The position numbers and the translations under genes are program-made. The notes beneath the pieces were generated by a model that saw only the letters and a list, made by a program, of their open reading frames with translations, was not told the origin of the DNA and searched no databases. 12,958 nucleotides of DNA from Bacteroidota bacterium. Lineage in GTDB: Bacteria; Bacteroidota; Bacteroidia; Bacteroidales; UBA1402. Positions within the stretch are counted from its first letter, which is position 1. Every line of letters begins with the position of its first letter. This document shows, piece after piece, positions 1 to 7,199 of the stretch. The stretch spans positions 1-12,958 of the forward strand of contig JAUZOU010000043.1 of NCBI GenBank assembly GCA_030706285.1. The letters run 5' to 3'.

Positions 1-26
1 AGTACTGAACTAATTATCCGTTTCAT
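1..26 (-). CDS. Start of an unidentified leftward gene (partial)
   Basis: Reading leftward from an ATG at 26..24, the window edge holds the codons for MKRIISSV and then ends. A Lys-Arg pair followed by hydrophobic residues is how many signal peptides or membrane proteins begin, but eight residues cannot identify a product. Two good leftward promoter matches lie 40-100 bp upstream, which is the main reason to believe this is a real start. The rest of the gene is outside the window. Confidence 0.4.
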
Positions 27-66
27 GGTTTGACAAATTTTCTTAATGTGCATGGCTCTATTATAG

Positions 67-125
67 CAAAATTATGTGGCTATTAAACTAATGCACAAAT
101 ATAAGATGATTTGAATTAATTCAAA
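67..125 (-). promoter_or_regulatory. Two overlapping leftward Bacteroidetes-type promoters
   Basis: On the minus strand, TATATTTG (103..96) and TAATTTTG (74..67) both match the Bacteroidetes -7 element TAnnTTTG. The first has TTTG at 125..122, 18 nt upstream. The second can use the TTTG at 99..96, 21 nt upstream, so the two promoters share one box. Transcription would start near 92 and near 62 and run toward the ATG at 26. The match is to a short degenerate consensus in AT-rich DNA, so one of the two may be chance. Confidence 0.45.
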
Positions 126-177
126 AAATTAGGCTGTTGCTATTTACCGATCTGTATAACCATGAGGTGACACAATA

Positions 178-217
178 AGCTATCCGAAAAAATCGGATAG
201 CTGAAAATTGTTTTTTT
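178..217 (+). terminator. Hairpin with T-rich tail, terminator-like
   Basis: AGCTATCCGA (178-187) pairs perfectly with TCGGATAGCT (193-202) around a five-A loop. A T run at 211-217 follows about 8 nt later on the plus strand. No plus-strand gene is visible to its left, so it may act on transcripts leaving the leftward glycosidase gene, where it lacks a T tail. It separates that gene from the promoters at 67-125. Confidence 0.5.
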
Positions 218-236
218 CATAAAAACGGCGGTCAGT

Positions 237-270
237 AACATAATGAGCCGGATATATGGCCCATTATGTT
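237..270 (-). terminator. Imperfect hairpin just after the GH3 gene
   Basis: AACATAATG (237-245) pairs with CATTATGTT (262-270). After one mismatch, GCC (247-249) pairs with GGC (258-260). It begins 15 nt beyond the glycosidase stop codon, the usual place for a terminator or 3'-end stabilising hairpin. The T run needed for intrinsic termination is not adjacent on the minus strand (a short TTTTT lies about 14 nt further), so the call is tentative. Confidence 0.4.
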
Positions 271-284
271 GATTCCTTGTTTTT

Positions 285-2450
285 TTAGATTATGGCAGTC
301 ACTGAACATGCAGGAACGCCCAATTCTCTGGAGCGTTTGCTAGGAGCAGCCCCGGTCACTGTAAAGGTGTATTTTCCTTTCAGCAATTTTTTGCTTCCGT
401 CGTCCATGACCATTTTCAATTGCTCCGGTTTAACCTGGAAAACGATGTCTCTTTTTTCACCTGGTTTCAACGGAATCCGTTGAAAACCGATGAGCGATTG
501 GAGTGGCGTTGTCACACCGGCTCCCGGTGTGGTGAGATAAAGCTGCGCGACTTCCTCGACAGGGTAGTGACCTTGGTTTTGGAGCGCGATTTTTACCTGA
601 TAGGGCTGAACTGTTTTCTTTTGAGGTTGTATCAGCTCAATAGCAGAATAGTCCACAGGACTGAATGTCAACCCGTAACCGAATGGATACTGAATGTTGC
701 CGGTCATGTATTTATAGGTCCGTCCGTGCATGGAATAATCTTCGAAAGAAGGCAGCGAGTCGGAAGTAACAGGGAACGTGACAGGCAGACGGCCGGAGAA
801 GGATGCGTCTCCAAACAACAGATCGCCTAAGGCACGACCTCCTTCCTGTCCTGGATACCACGCGATAACCAGCGCATCCGACAGGGTGGAAATTTCTTTG
901 ACATCAATCGGGCTGCCCCCTGTCAGGACAGTGATGATCTTGTGATGATTGTTTTTGCGCAAGGCCCTTAAAAAGTTCAACTGATGTTCCGGCAAAGATA
1001 GGTTGGCCTTATCTCCTTCGGTCGGGGAGGCGATGGCATCACCTTCTTCCCCTTCGGTGGCTGTAGAGAGTCCCATGACAACGATGCAGACATCGGCTCC
1101 ACGCGCTTCTCCGATGGTCCAGTCAACCGTGTTGGTATTGGGCGTTGTTGCCTGGAAACCAAGCTTGTAATTGATGCTTGTCCCACTGCTCACTTTGGCG
1201 GTAATGCCTTCCAGGAAGGTGCTCAGCCTGTTTGACACGCCGTAGTAATTACCCAGCATGACGGAGGCATCGGCAGCGAAAGGTCCTGTGATGAACATCG
1301 TTTTAATATTTTTGTCCAGAGGCAGTGTCTGCTGGTCGTTTTTAAGCAACACCATACTTTTTTGAGCGGCCTGTCTGGCCAATGCAGCATGTTCATCACT
1401 GGCAATGACTGATTCCGGGATGCTGGCATACGGTGAAACAGCGTCTTTGGTTAGAATGCCCAATTTCAGGCGGGTCATCATTAATGGCAACAATGCATTG
1501 TCCAGATCACTTTCTTTGATCAGACCGTCTTCCAATGCTTTTTTCAGTGCCCTGAACGAGGCGCCGCAGTTCAGGTTTAATCCACTTTTCAGCGCGATGG
1601 CCGAAGCTTCTGTAGCGTCCTTGGCCAGCCCATGGCCTTTATAGATATCTGCTACGGCATCGCAGTCTGAAACGACGTGTCCGTTGAATCCCCATTGCTT
1701 GCGCAGAATATCGGTCAGAAACAATTTGCTGCCGGTGGCACTTTCTCCCCAGACACGGTTGTAGGCACTCATGACGGCTTCGACATGGGCTTCTTTGACC
1801 AATGCTTCAAATGCCGGTAAATAGGTCTCATACAGATCTTTTTTGGTCGGTTGGGCGTTAAACTGATGCCGTAAGGCTTCCGGGCCGGAGTGGACTGCGA
1901 AATGTTTGGCACAGGCTGCCGCTTTCAGGTAAAACGGATCGGTTCCCTGAAGACCTTTTACAAAAGATACGCCAAGTCGTGCGGTCAGGAACGGGTCTTC
2001 TCCGTATGTTTCCTGTCCGCGTCCCCACCTGGGATCCCGGAAAATGTTCACGTTGGGTGACCAATAGGTCAGGCCGGCATAGGTGCCCCTGTTTCCGATT
2101 CGCTGAGCAATGGCGTATTTGGCACGACCTTCATCGGAGATGGCGTTGGCTACGTTAAAAACCAATGTTGTATCGAAGGACGATGCCAAGGCGATGGGCT
2201 CGGGGAAAACGGTTGCCCGGCCATTCCGGGCAACGCCGTGCAAGGCTTCGCTCCACCAGTTGTACGAAGGAATGCCTAGTCTGTCGATAGCTGGGGCGTC
2301 GTTCATCAGCTGGCTGATTTTTTCATCGGCACTCAGTTGGTTGATCAGGTCGAGTGCCTTGTTTGTCAGGCTGATTTCCGGGTCATTGGCTGAAAAAGAC
2401 TGAACAGATAGTGCGGATAACGCGAGTGCGCAAAGCAGAAAATGTTTCAT
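285..2450 (-). CDS. Secreted glycoside hydrolase family 3, beta-xylosidase type
   Basis: This 721-residue enzyme should release terminal beta-linked sugars, most likely xylose (or arabinose/glucose), from plant oligosaccharides in the periplasm or outside the cell. The start at 2450 was chosen over an in-frame ATG 48 nt upstream because it begins a clean signal peptide (MKHFLLCALALSALSVQSFS). The GH3 N-terminal domain follows, with YNWWSEALHGV at 63-73, WSPNVNIFRDPRWGRG at 130-145, KHF at 182-184 and the nucleophile motif SDCDA, whose Asp is residue 262. The 'VSDCDAV' form is typical of xylosidase-like GH3 members. The C-terminal domain carries EGEEGD (466-471), a likely acid/base region, and a fibronectin III-like domain fills about 615-700. 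No lipobox is visible, so it is probably soluble. No clear promoter lies in the 46 bp behind the Hc1-like gene's terminator. Exact substrate is inferred, not shown. Confidence 0.93.
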   Translation of the reverse strand: MKHFLLCALALSALSVQSFSANDPEISLTNKALDLINQLSADEKISQLMNDAPAIDRLGIPSYNWWSEALHGVARNGRATVFPEPIALASSFDTTLVFNVANAISDEGRAKYAIAQRIGNRGTYAGLTYWSPNVNIFRDPRWGRGQETYGEDPFLTARLGVSFVKGLQGTDPFYLKAAACAKHFAVHSGPEALRHQFNAQPTKKDLYETYLPAFEALVKEAHVEAVMSAYNRVWGESATGSKLFLTDILRKQWGFNGHVVSDCDAVADIYKGHGLAKDATEASAIALKSGLNLNCGASFRALKKALEDGLIKESDLDNALLPLMMTRLKLGILTKDAVSPYASIPESVIASDEHAALARQAAQKSMVLLKNDQQTLPLDKNIKTMFITGPFAADASVMLGNYYGVSNRLSTFLEGITAKVSSGTSINYKLGFQATTPNTNTVDWTIGEARGADVCIVVMGLSTATEGEEGDAIASPTEGDKANLSLPEHQLNFLRALRKNNHHKIITVLTGGSPIDVKEISTLSDALVIAWYPGQEGGRALGDLLFGDASFSGRLPVTFPVTSDSLPSFEDYSMHGRTYKYMTGNIQYPFGYGLTFSPVDYSAIELIQPQKKTVQPYQVKIALQNQGHYPVEEVAQLYLTTPGAGVTTPLQSLIGFQRIPLKPGEKRDIVFQVKPEQLKMVMDDGSKKLLKGKYTFTVTGAAPSKRSRELGVPACSVTAII

Positions 2451-2495
2451 GAGTTTAAGATTTTTCAAATCGTTGCCAAAATAACATAAAAAAAA

Positions 2496-2524
2496 CAAAG
2501 CTACCCGAAATAAAGGTAGCTTTG
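2496..2524 (-). terminator. Intrinsic terminator of the Hc1-like gene
   Basis: CAAAGCTACC (2496-2505) and GGTAGCTTTG (2515-2524) form a perfect 10-bp stem with a 9-nt loop. On the minus strand the stem is followed directly by a run of eight or more T (2495 down to 2487), a textbook intrinsic terminator. It begins 24 nt after the stop codon of the small gene at 2549-2725 and sits 46 nt before the glycosidase start, so it should insulate the two. Confidence 0.85.
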
Positions 2525-2548
2525 TTTAAGCAATTAAGCGAAAAGATA

Positions 2549-2725
2549 TTACTTCTTGGAAGAATCGATCGATACTTTTCTGAATTCCTTCATCAACTTT
2601 TCGATTTCCAAAGAATCTTTTCTTGCACGGGCACCCGCAGCTTTGTTACCATTTTGAGCTTGAGCAGCGGCATTTTTTTGAAATTCTGCGATAAGCCCGT
2701 TTGCTTTTTCCAATAATGCGTTCAT
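2549..2725 (-). CDS. Small histone H1-like (Hc1 family) DNA-binding protein
   Basis: A 58-residue basic, Ala- and Lys-rich protein reads from ATG at 2725 to TAA at 2549. The core GNKAAGARARKDSLEIEKL (residues 26-44) matches the signature of the Bacteroidetes Hc1-like family (GNKAAGTRARK in relatives), and the tail LMKEFRKVSIDSSKK is equally typical. These proteins resemble chlamydial Hc1 and are thought to bind or compact DNA; a direct role in this organism is inferred. Length is normal for the family. It has its own promoter about 30-60 bp upstream and a strong terminator, so it is a single-gene unit. The initiation region is AT-rich without a Shine-Dalgarno sequence, as usual in this phylum. 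Confidence 0.85.
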   Translation of the reverse strand: MNALLEKANGLIAEFQKNAAAQAQNGNKAAGARARKDSLEIEKLMKEFRKVSIDSSKK

Positions 2726-2756
2726 GATTAAGGTTTTTTAATAGTTAAGAATGATG

Positions 2757-2785
2757 CAAATTTATAACAATGATTTAGATGACAA
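2757..2785 (-). promoter_or_regulatory. Promoter of the Hc1-like gene
   Basis: On the minus strand TAAATTTG (2764..2757) matches TAnnTTTG exactly. TTG at 2785..2783 lies 18 nt upstream as a partial -33 box. Transcription would start near 2752, giving a leader of about 26 nt before the ATG at 2725. Confidence 0.55.
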
Positions 2786-2955
2786 TTATTTATTTGCATT
2801 TTTTTTCAAAAAAAAGCTGTTTTAGGGCGATGCAGGGGTATTTTTTGAAAAAATAGGTAGCCTGATTGACAATAAATGCCTGCTGAATTTTATTTTTTCC
2901 ACATGATTTATCAATATTTCACCATGGCAGAAAAATCTATTCTCCAACTTTGCAC

Positions 2956-2991
2956 CGTATCAAACGAATCAGATCGTATGAAACGAGTCAG
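2956..2991. repeat. Tandem 17-bp direct repeat with 19-bp period
   Basis: CGTATCAAACGAATCAG (2956-2972) and CGTATGAAACGAGTCAG (2975-2991) agree at 15 of 17 positions. A third, decayed copy may start exactly one period later at 2994 (TGTATCGATTGTCAAAG, 9 of 17 matching the first). The pair lies 77-112 bp before the pectate lyase start codon. The rest of the gap from 2786 to 3067 shows AT-rich DNA and no gene or certain promoter. In-frame ATGs upstream of 3068 would give a non-secretory N-terminus, so I treat this stretch as non-coding. Confidence 0.6.
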
Positions 2992-3067
2992 TTTGTATCG
3001 ATTGTCAAAGCCGATCATCATTCAGCATGCGGCGTTACCGATGGCCTTAAACGAAAAAACTAATCAG

Positions 3068-4771
3068 ATGAAAAAACTTATTAACGACATCAGCCTATTA
3101 ACCTTAATGCTGTTTGCCGTCATGGCTGGGACCAGTGCTTTAGCTTCAACGCCGGCTTTTCCCGGTGCCGAAGGTGGAGGCATGTACACGACTGGCGGCA
3201 GAAAAGGGACTGTCTACTATGTCAACACCTTGTCGGATGCTGATGCTGGTAATTCAACGACCAGGGAAGGCAGCTTGCGTTGGTGCGTCGGCCGTTCCGG
3301 CACACGAACCATTTTGTTTAAGGTTTCGGGCCTCATAACACTGACAAAGAGGCTGAATATCAGTAACGGAAATGTCACTATTGCCGGTCAGACTGCGCCT
3401 GGAGATGGTATTTGTTTGAGGGGCTATGATGTCACCGTCAGTGCCGACAATGTGATTATCCGGTATATGAGATTTCGACTCGGAGATATTAACGGCGACG
3501 AATCGGACTGCATTTGGGGACGGTATCATAAAAATATCATGCTGGACCATTGTTCCATGAGCTGGTCTGTCGATGAATGTGCTTCTTTCTATTGCAATTA
3601 CAATTTCACCATGCAGTGGTGTCTGTTGGCTGAGTCCCTCAGGTATTCGGTTCATGTAAAGGGCGCTCACGGCTATTGTGGCCTCTGGGGAGGAAAAAAT
3701 GCAACGTTTCATCATAATCTGATGGCTCATCATGACAACCGTAATCCAAGGTACAACGGCTGGAAACGGAGCGGACTCGGATATACCAATCCCTGGGATG
3801 AAGAACGGATGGATTTCCGTAACAACGTGATCTACAATTATGGAAGCAATGGAGGCTATGGCGGTGAGGCTGCCGGAAAATATAACGTCGTCAACAATTA
3901 TTATAAGCCAGGCCCGGGAACCAGCAGCAGCGCCAGAAACAGATTCCTTCAGATTGATATTGATACGTCCAAAACCTATTTACCAAGACATGGCAAGTTC
4001 TACGTGACAGGCAATCTGGTGATTGGAAACAGTGCAATCAATCAGAATAATACGAAAGGTATGTTGAATAACACGGGCTTGTCATTGGATTCTTGTCTGG
4101 TTTCTACTCCTTATGAATGTTATCCGATTACTCAGCATACGGCGGATAAAGCGTTCGAAAAGGTGCTGGCCTATGCCGGGGCCTCGCTGAAACGGGACAC
4201 AATCGATGCCCGCATCGTCAAAGAAGCGTTGAATGGGACATACACCTATACAGGATCGAATGGCAGCAAAAATGGATTGATTGATTCCCAGGCTGATGTT
4301 GGTGGGTGGCCGGTATACAACTCTGGAACGGCTCCAACGGATACCGATATTGATGGCATACCGGACGGTTGGCTGGATGACAATTATGGAGGAAAAACAG
4401 CCAATGATACGACCGGGGCAGGTTATACCTATCTGGAAGTCTATCTGAACAGTCTGGTGAACGGCATCACAACAAAGCAGAATCAGGATGGCGTTATTTC
4501 TGCTGTAAAAGATCCCAAGGCAATAACCAAAGGGCATATGGTCGTGTTTTATGATCCGGCATTGAACAGGCTATGGATTGAAGCTCCTAAGGCAGCCAAG
4601 GAAGTTTGTCTTTATTCCCTGGATGGCCGGTTGATCAAACGGAATTTGGTGAACCGCCAGCAATCAATATCCATCAATTGTGATTACCTTTGTAAAGGCA
4701 TTGTACTTTCGCGGCTTACCTATACGGATGGGAGCGCAGACGTAGCGAAAGTAATGATCATGCCTGAATAA
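3068..4771 (+). CDS. Secreted pectate lyase, PL1 family
   Basis: This 567-residue protein should cleave pectate by beta-elimination outside the cell. The start at 3068 gives a signal peptide ending near 26 (GTSALA); the open frame continues upstream without a plausible secretion signal. The mature part opens with FPGAEGGG (31-38), typical of this group. The parallel beta-helix domain runs from about 30 to 385, with DHCSMSWSVDE at 160-170 and HHDNRNPRYN at 221-230. The conserved RNPR there is the likely catalytic arginine region. A calcium-loop-like DTDIDGIPDGW (425-435) leads into GYTYLEVYLNSLV, as in related Bacteroidetes lyases. Residues about 490-567 form a separate domain (see the next entry). 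It lies 11 bp ahead of the DUF2027-Smr gene. Subfamily and exact substrate (homogalacturonan or a branched pectin) are inferred. Confidence 0.9.
   Translation: MKKLINDISLLTLMLFAVMAGTSALASTPAFPGAEGGGMYTTGGRKGTVYYVNTLSDADAGNSTTREGSLRWCVGRSGTRTILFKVSGLITLTKRLNISNGNVTIAGQTAPGDGICLRGYDVTVSADNVIIRYMRFRLGDINGDESDCIWGRYHKNIMLDHCSMSWSVDECASFYCNYNFTMQWCLLAESLRYSVHVKGAHGYCGLWGGKNATFHHNLMAHHDNRNPRYNGWKRSGLGYTNPWDEERMDFRNNVIYNYGSNGGYGGEAAGKYNVVNNYYKPGPGTSSSARNRFLQIDIDTSKTYLPRHGKFYVTGNLVIGNSAINQNNTKGMLNNTGLSLDSCLVSTPYECYPITQHTADKAFEKVLAYAGASLKRDTIDARIVKEALNGTYTYTGSNGSKNGLIDSQADVGGWPVYNSGTAPTDTDIDGIPDGWLDDNYGGKTANDTTGAGYTYLEVYLNSLVNGITTKQNQDGVISAVKDPKAITKGHMVVFYDPALNRLWIEAPKAAKEVCLYSLDGRLIKRNLVNRQQSISINCDYLCKGIVLSRLTYTDGSADVAKVMIMPE
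4535..4768 (+). other. C-terminal T9SS-type sorting-like domain of the pectate lyase
   Basis: The last 78 residues look like a beta-sandwich appended after the lyase and linker. CLYSLDGRLIKR (514-525) aligns by eye with the '(V/I)YDLSGRxV' strand of type IX secretion sorting domains. SISINCDYLCKGIVLSRLTYTDG follows the usual 'I.(V/I)..L..GIY.V...T..G' pattern, and the domain closes with a short basic strand, KVMIMPE. The Tyr of 'GIY' is Val here. The domain could be a functional outer-surface sorting signal or a decayed relic. This is pattern recognition, not a computed match. Confidence 0.5.
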
Positions 4772-4782
4772 AGGTTATTACA

Positions 4783-5859
4783 ATGGAGCTTAAGGTTGGA
4801 GATAAAGTAAGATATCTTGATGCGGTGGGCGGAGGTGTCATCACCGGTTTTCAGGGGAAGGATAAAGCCCTGGTGCTTGAAGAAGACGGTTTTGAAACGC
4901 CCGTCCTTAAACGGCAGTGTGTGGTAGTGAACGAGGAAAAAACCATGGCATCGGTTCGCCCGGTAACTATTCCCATGGCTGAAACTAGACGTCAGGAAGT
5001 GCCGGCTCCGTCTCAGCCAAAGGTAAAACCAACCGGTACCATCAGTTCAACGCTGATGACCGGAGGCCCTGAGGATATTGATCTGAGTCTTGCTTTTTTA
5101 CCTGAAGATGGGCAACCGTTCAATGACGCTGCTATTGAATGTTATCTAATCAATGACAGCCCCTATACGCTGCTGTTTAATTATGCTTCAGTTAGTGGAA
5201 AGGCTTGGCAAAGTCGTCAGTCCGGTGAGCTGGAACCGAATTCGAAATTGTTTCTGGAGTCATTTGACCGGAATCTGTTGAACGAAATCGATAAGGTCTG
5301 CCTGCAGGGATTGCTGTTCAGGAAAGAACAATTTTACAGCTGGCAAAATCCCGTCTCTGTTGAACTCAGACTTGAAACCGTCAAATTTTATAAACTTCAT
5401 TGTTTCAAGGAAAACGATTATTTCGAGGACGATGCCCTGGTGTTTCCTGTCATGCAACACGGTGTCCCTGTCAGAGAATTGCTCGTTACATCGGAAGAGC
5501 TAACCAATGCGCTGCATGAAAAAGAGCGACCGCTCAAAAACGAGGCTCAAAAGCCACAACCATTAACCAACAGGAAAAAGCTGATAGAAGTAGACCTTCA
5601 TTCTGCCAGTCTGCTCGATTCGACAGCTGGCATGAGCAATGGCGATGTGCTGAACTATCAGTTGGACATTTTCCGTAAAACGATGGATGAGTACCGGAAC
5701 GTAAAAGGTCAGAAGATCGTATTTATTCACGGGAAGGGAGAGGGTGTACTGCATGCAGCCTTATTGAAAGAATTGGCAACCAAGTATAAAGGATGTATCT
5801 GGCAGGATGCTTCTTTCAAGGAATATGGATTTGGTGCCACTCAGGTGACTATCCGGTAA
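4783..5859 (+). CDS. DUF2027-Smr domain protein
   Basis: This 358-residue cytoplasmic protein opens with a small SH3-like segment, VGDKVRYLDAVGGGVITGF (residues 5-23). A charged linker (about 52-88), a middle beta-rich DUF2027 region (about 90-245) and a C-terminal Smr domain (about 265-358) follow. Smr motifs are visible as DLHSAS (271-276, where the usual DLHG has Ser) and HGKGEGVL (316-323). Smr domains, first known from MutS2, act as nucleases or bind nucleic acid at unusual DNA or stalled-ribosome mRNA; which applies here is unknown. The architecture is common in Bacteroidetes. It starts 11 bp after the pectate lyase stop with no terminator between, so it can be cotranscribed with it, although the functions seem unrelated. 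It converges on the DUF4010 gene with only 14 bp between stops. Confidence 0.88.
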   Translation: MELKVGDKVRYLDAVGGGVITGFQGKDKALVLEEDGFETPVLKRQCVVVNEEKTMASVRPVTIPMAETRRQEVPAPSQPKVKPTGTISSTLMTGGPEDIDLSLAFLPEDGQPFNDAAIECYLINDSPYTLLFNYASVSGKAWQSRQSGELEPNSKLFLESFDRNLLNEIDKVCLQGLLFRKEQFYSWQNPVSVELRLETVKFYKLHCFKENDYFEDDALVFPVMQHGVPVRELLVTSEELTNALHEKERPLKNEAQKPQPLTNRKKLIEVDLHSASLLDSTAGMSNGDVLNYQLDIFRKTMDEYRNVKGQKIVFIHGKGEGVLHAALLKELATKYKGCIWQDASFKEYGFGATQVTIR

Positions 5860-5873
5860 GGGCTGAACCCCGT

Positions 5874-7193
5874 TTACAGGAACAGAAGAAAAAGGATCAG
5901 ATTGACCAATGCAATGGCTCCGAATCCTTTTAGCAGAGGTATTCTCAATTCTTTCCGGCCTCCTGAAAATCCAATGGCATACGTCATTTTGATAACGTTG
6001 TTGCTCAATGTCGCCAGCAGGCAACTTGAAACCATCAAATTAATCGTAACACCCGTAAACTGGCCTGACAGCAGGTTGAGTAGGAAGGGCGTAATGTCTC
6101 CAAGTCCGGAAATCGCTGACAACAGTGTGACGCCATTTGATCCCATGTATTCATTGGCATAATACGTCAGCAGGGTAAAGACCACAAACAGAAAGGCAAA
6201 GATCAGAGCCACTTTGAATTCAAGCGGATTCTCCCTTGTTCCGTGCGTTTCATCGACTTCATGAGCTACCTCGTTTTCCGGATGGACTGGCTTCTTCTTG
6301 TTCCTGAAATAAAAGAAAAGTCCCACACTGCAGGTGAACAGCATTAAGACCGACATTGGAATAAACAAATATCTGAACACGCTCCAGTTGAATATGGCGA
6401 TGATGATCATCAGTCTCAGAAACATCATGCCGATAGCCAGGTACATGGCCGTCAGGTAATCGGGCATAGATGCTGCAGGTGCATTTTTGCTCTTTTTAGA
6501 CAGGATACTGATGGTGGCCGTGCTACTGTATAGCCCGCCGACAATGCCGGAGACCAAAACTCCGGACTGAGGAAACACATATTGTCTTAGCAGGTAACTG
6601 ACGTACGAAATGGCAGAAACGATGACAGTGGCAAGCCAGATCCGGTATGGTGTCAGACTGATTTCAGGAATGATCCGTTTGTCCGGCAACATGGGCAGGA
6701 TAATGAAACTGATGAGTAAAAATTTGGCCAGTATAATAAACTCATCGTTGTTCATTTTCTCAGCCAGTTCCACAAACGTGGTTTTCATATCGGCCAATAG
6801 CAGGACAACCACGACAACTGAAACAAAAAACCAGGAAGACGTCAAACAAACCAGCGGCCCCATGCAATAAGTGATCAGGGCTGTTACGATGGATGTTATC
6901 CCATAATCGCCCATCCGGCTTACTTTAAAATAGTAGTTTAGACTGAGCAGTATGGTCAATACCAGTCCGCCGCCGGCAAAGAGAGCAAAATCGGTTGGCC
7001 TGAACAGATACAGCAGGTAACCAAGTAAACCGATCAGGGTGAACGTCCTGTCAGAGCCGAAAAGGGCAGCTTCCTTATGCAGGTTCAATCGACGTTGTGA
7101 CAAGCCGATGAGCAGCGAAAAAACCAGGACCAGCAGAAAATTGCTCAGCCCTGCAGGAATAGAATTTCCCAGATATTGCTGAATGTTTTCCAT
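5874..7193 (-). CDS. MgtC/SapB-DUF4010 family inner-membrane protein
   Basis: This 439-residue protein has about twelve hydrophobic segments. The MgtC-like N-terminal part shows LLIGLSQRR (28-35) and RTFTLIGLLGYL (49-60), corresponding to the 'GLERE' and 'RT..LVG..G' motifs of the family. The C-terminal DUF4010 part has GLYSSTATISIL (220-231), SAISGLGDITPF (359-370) and TLSNNVIKM (395-403). A charged cytoplasmic loop (297-325) separates the last membrane bundle. MgtC relatives have been linked to magnesium stress and acid tolerance, but the DUF4010 fusion type has no settled function and transport is only a guess. The usual Glu of 'GLERE' is Ser-Gln here. It starts 6 nt after the CYTH gene stop, so the two are certainly one transcript. 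Confidence 0.85.
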   Translation of the reverse strand: MENIQQYLGNSIPAGLSNFLLVLVFSLLIGLSQRRLNLHKEAALFGSDRTFTLIGLLGYLLYLFRPTDFALFAGGGLVLTILLSLNYYFKVSRMGDYGITSIVTALITYCMGPLVCLTSSWFFVSVVVVVLLLADMKTTFVELAEKMNNDEFIILAKFLLISFIILPMLPDKRIIPEISLTPYRIWLATVIVSAISYVSYLLRQYVFPQSGVLVSGIVGGLYSSTATISILSKKSKNAPAASMPDYLTAMYLAIGMMFLRLMIIIAIFNWSVFRYLFIPMSVLMLFTCSVGLFFYFRNKKKPVHPENEVAHEVDETHGTRENPLEFKVALIFAFLFVVFTLLTYYANEYMGSNGVTLLSAISGLGDITPFLLNLLSGQFTGVTINLMVSSCLLATLSNNVIKMTYAIGFSGGRKELRIPLLKGFGAIALVNLILFLLFL

Positions 7194-7199
7194 GGCTGT

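Noticed and set aside
2477..2499. TTATTTTG on the minus strand as a GH3 promoter
   Set aside because: It misses the invariant A and the only TTTG upstream is 11 nt away, inside the terminator stem.
2876..3067. In-frame N-terminal extension of the pectate lyase with several upstream ATGs
   Set aside because: It would bury the signal peptide behind 64 residues with no family resemblance; the ATG at 3068 begins a standard signal peptide.
3254..3733. Minus-strand open frame opposite the pectate lyase
   Set aside because: It lies wholly within conserved beta-helix codons and encodes no recognisable motifs.
4685..4710. TACCTTTG (4685-4692) as a promoter for the Smr gene
   Set aside because: The -7 match is exact but no TTTG-like box lies 17-22 nt upstream; such 8-mers occur by chance inside coding DNA.
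285..4771. A polysaccharide utilisation locus
   Set aside because: Two plant-polysaccharide enzymes are present but there is no SusC/SusD pair, no regulator, and they are transcribed apart in opposite directions.
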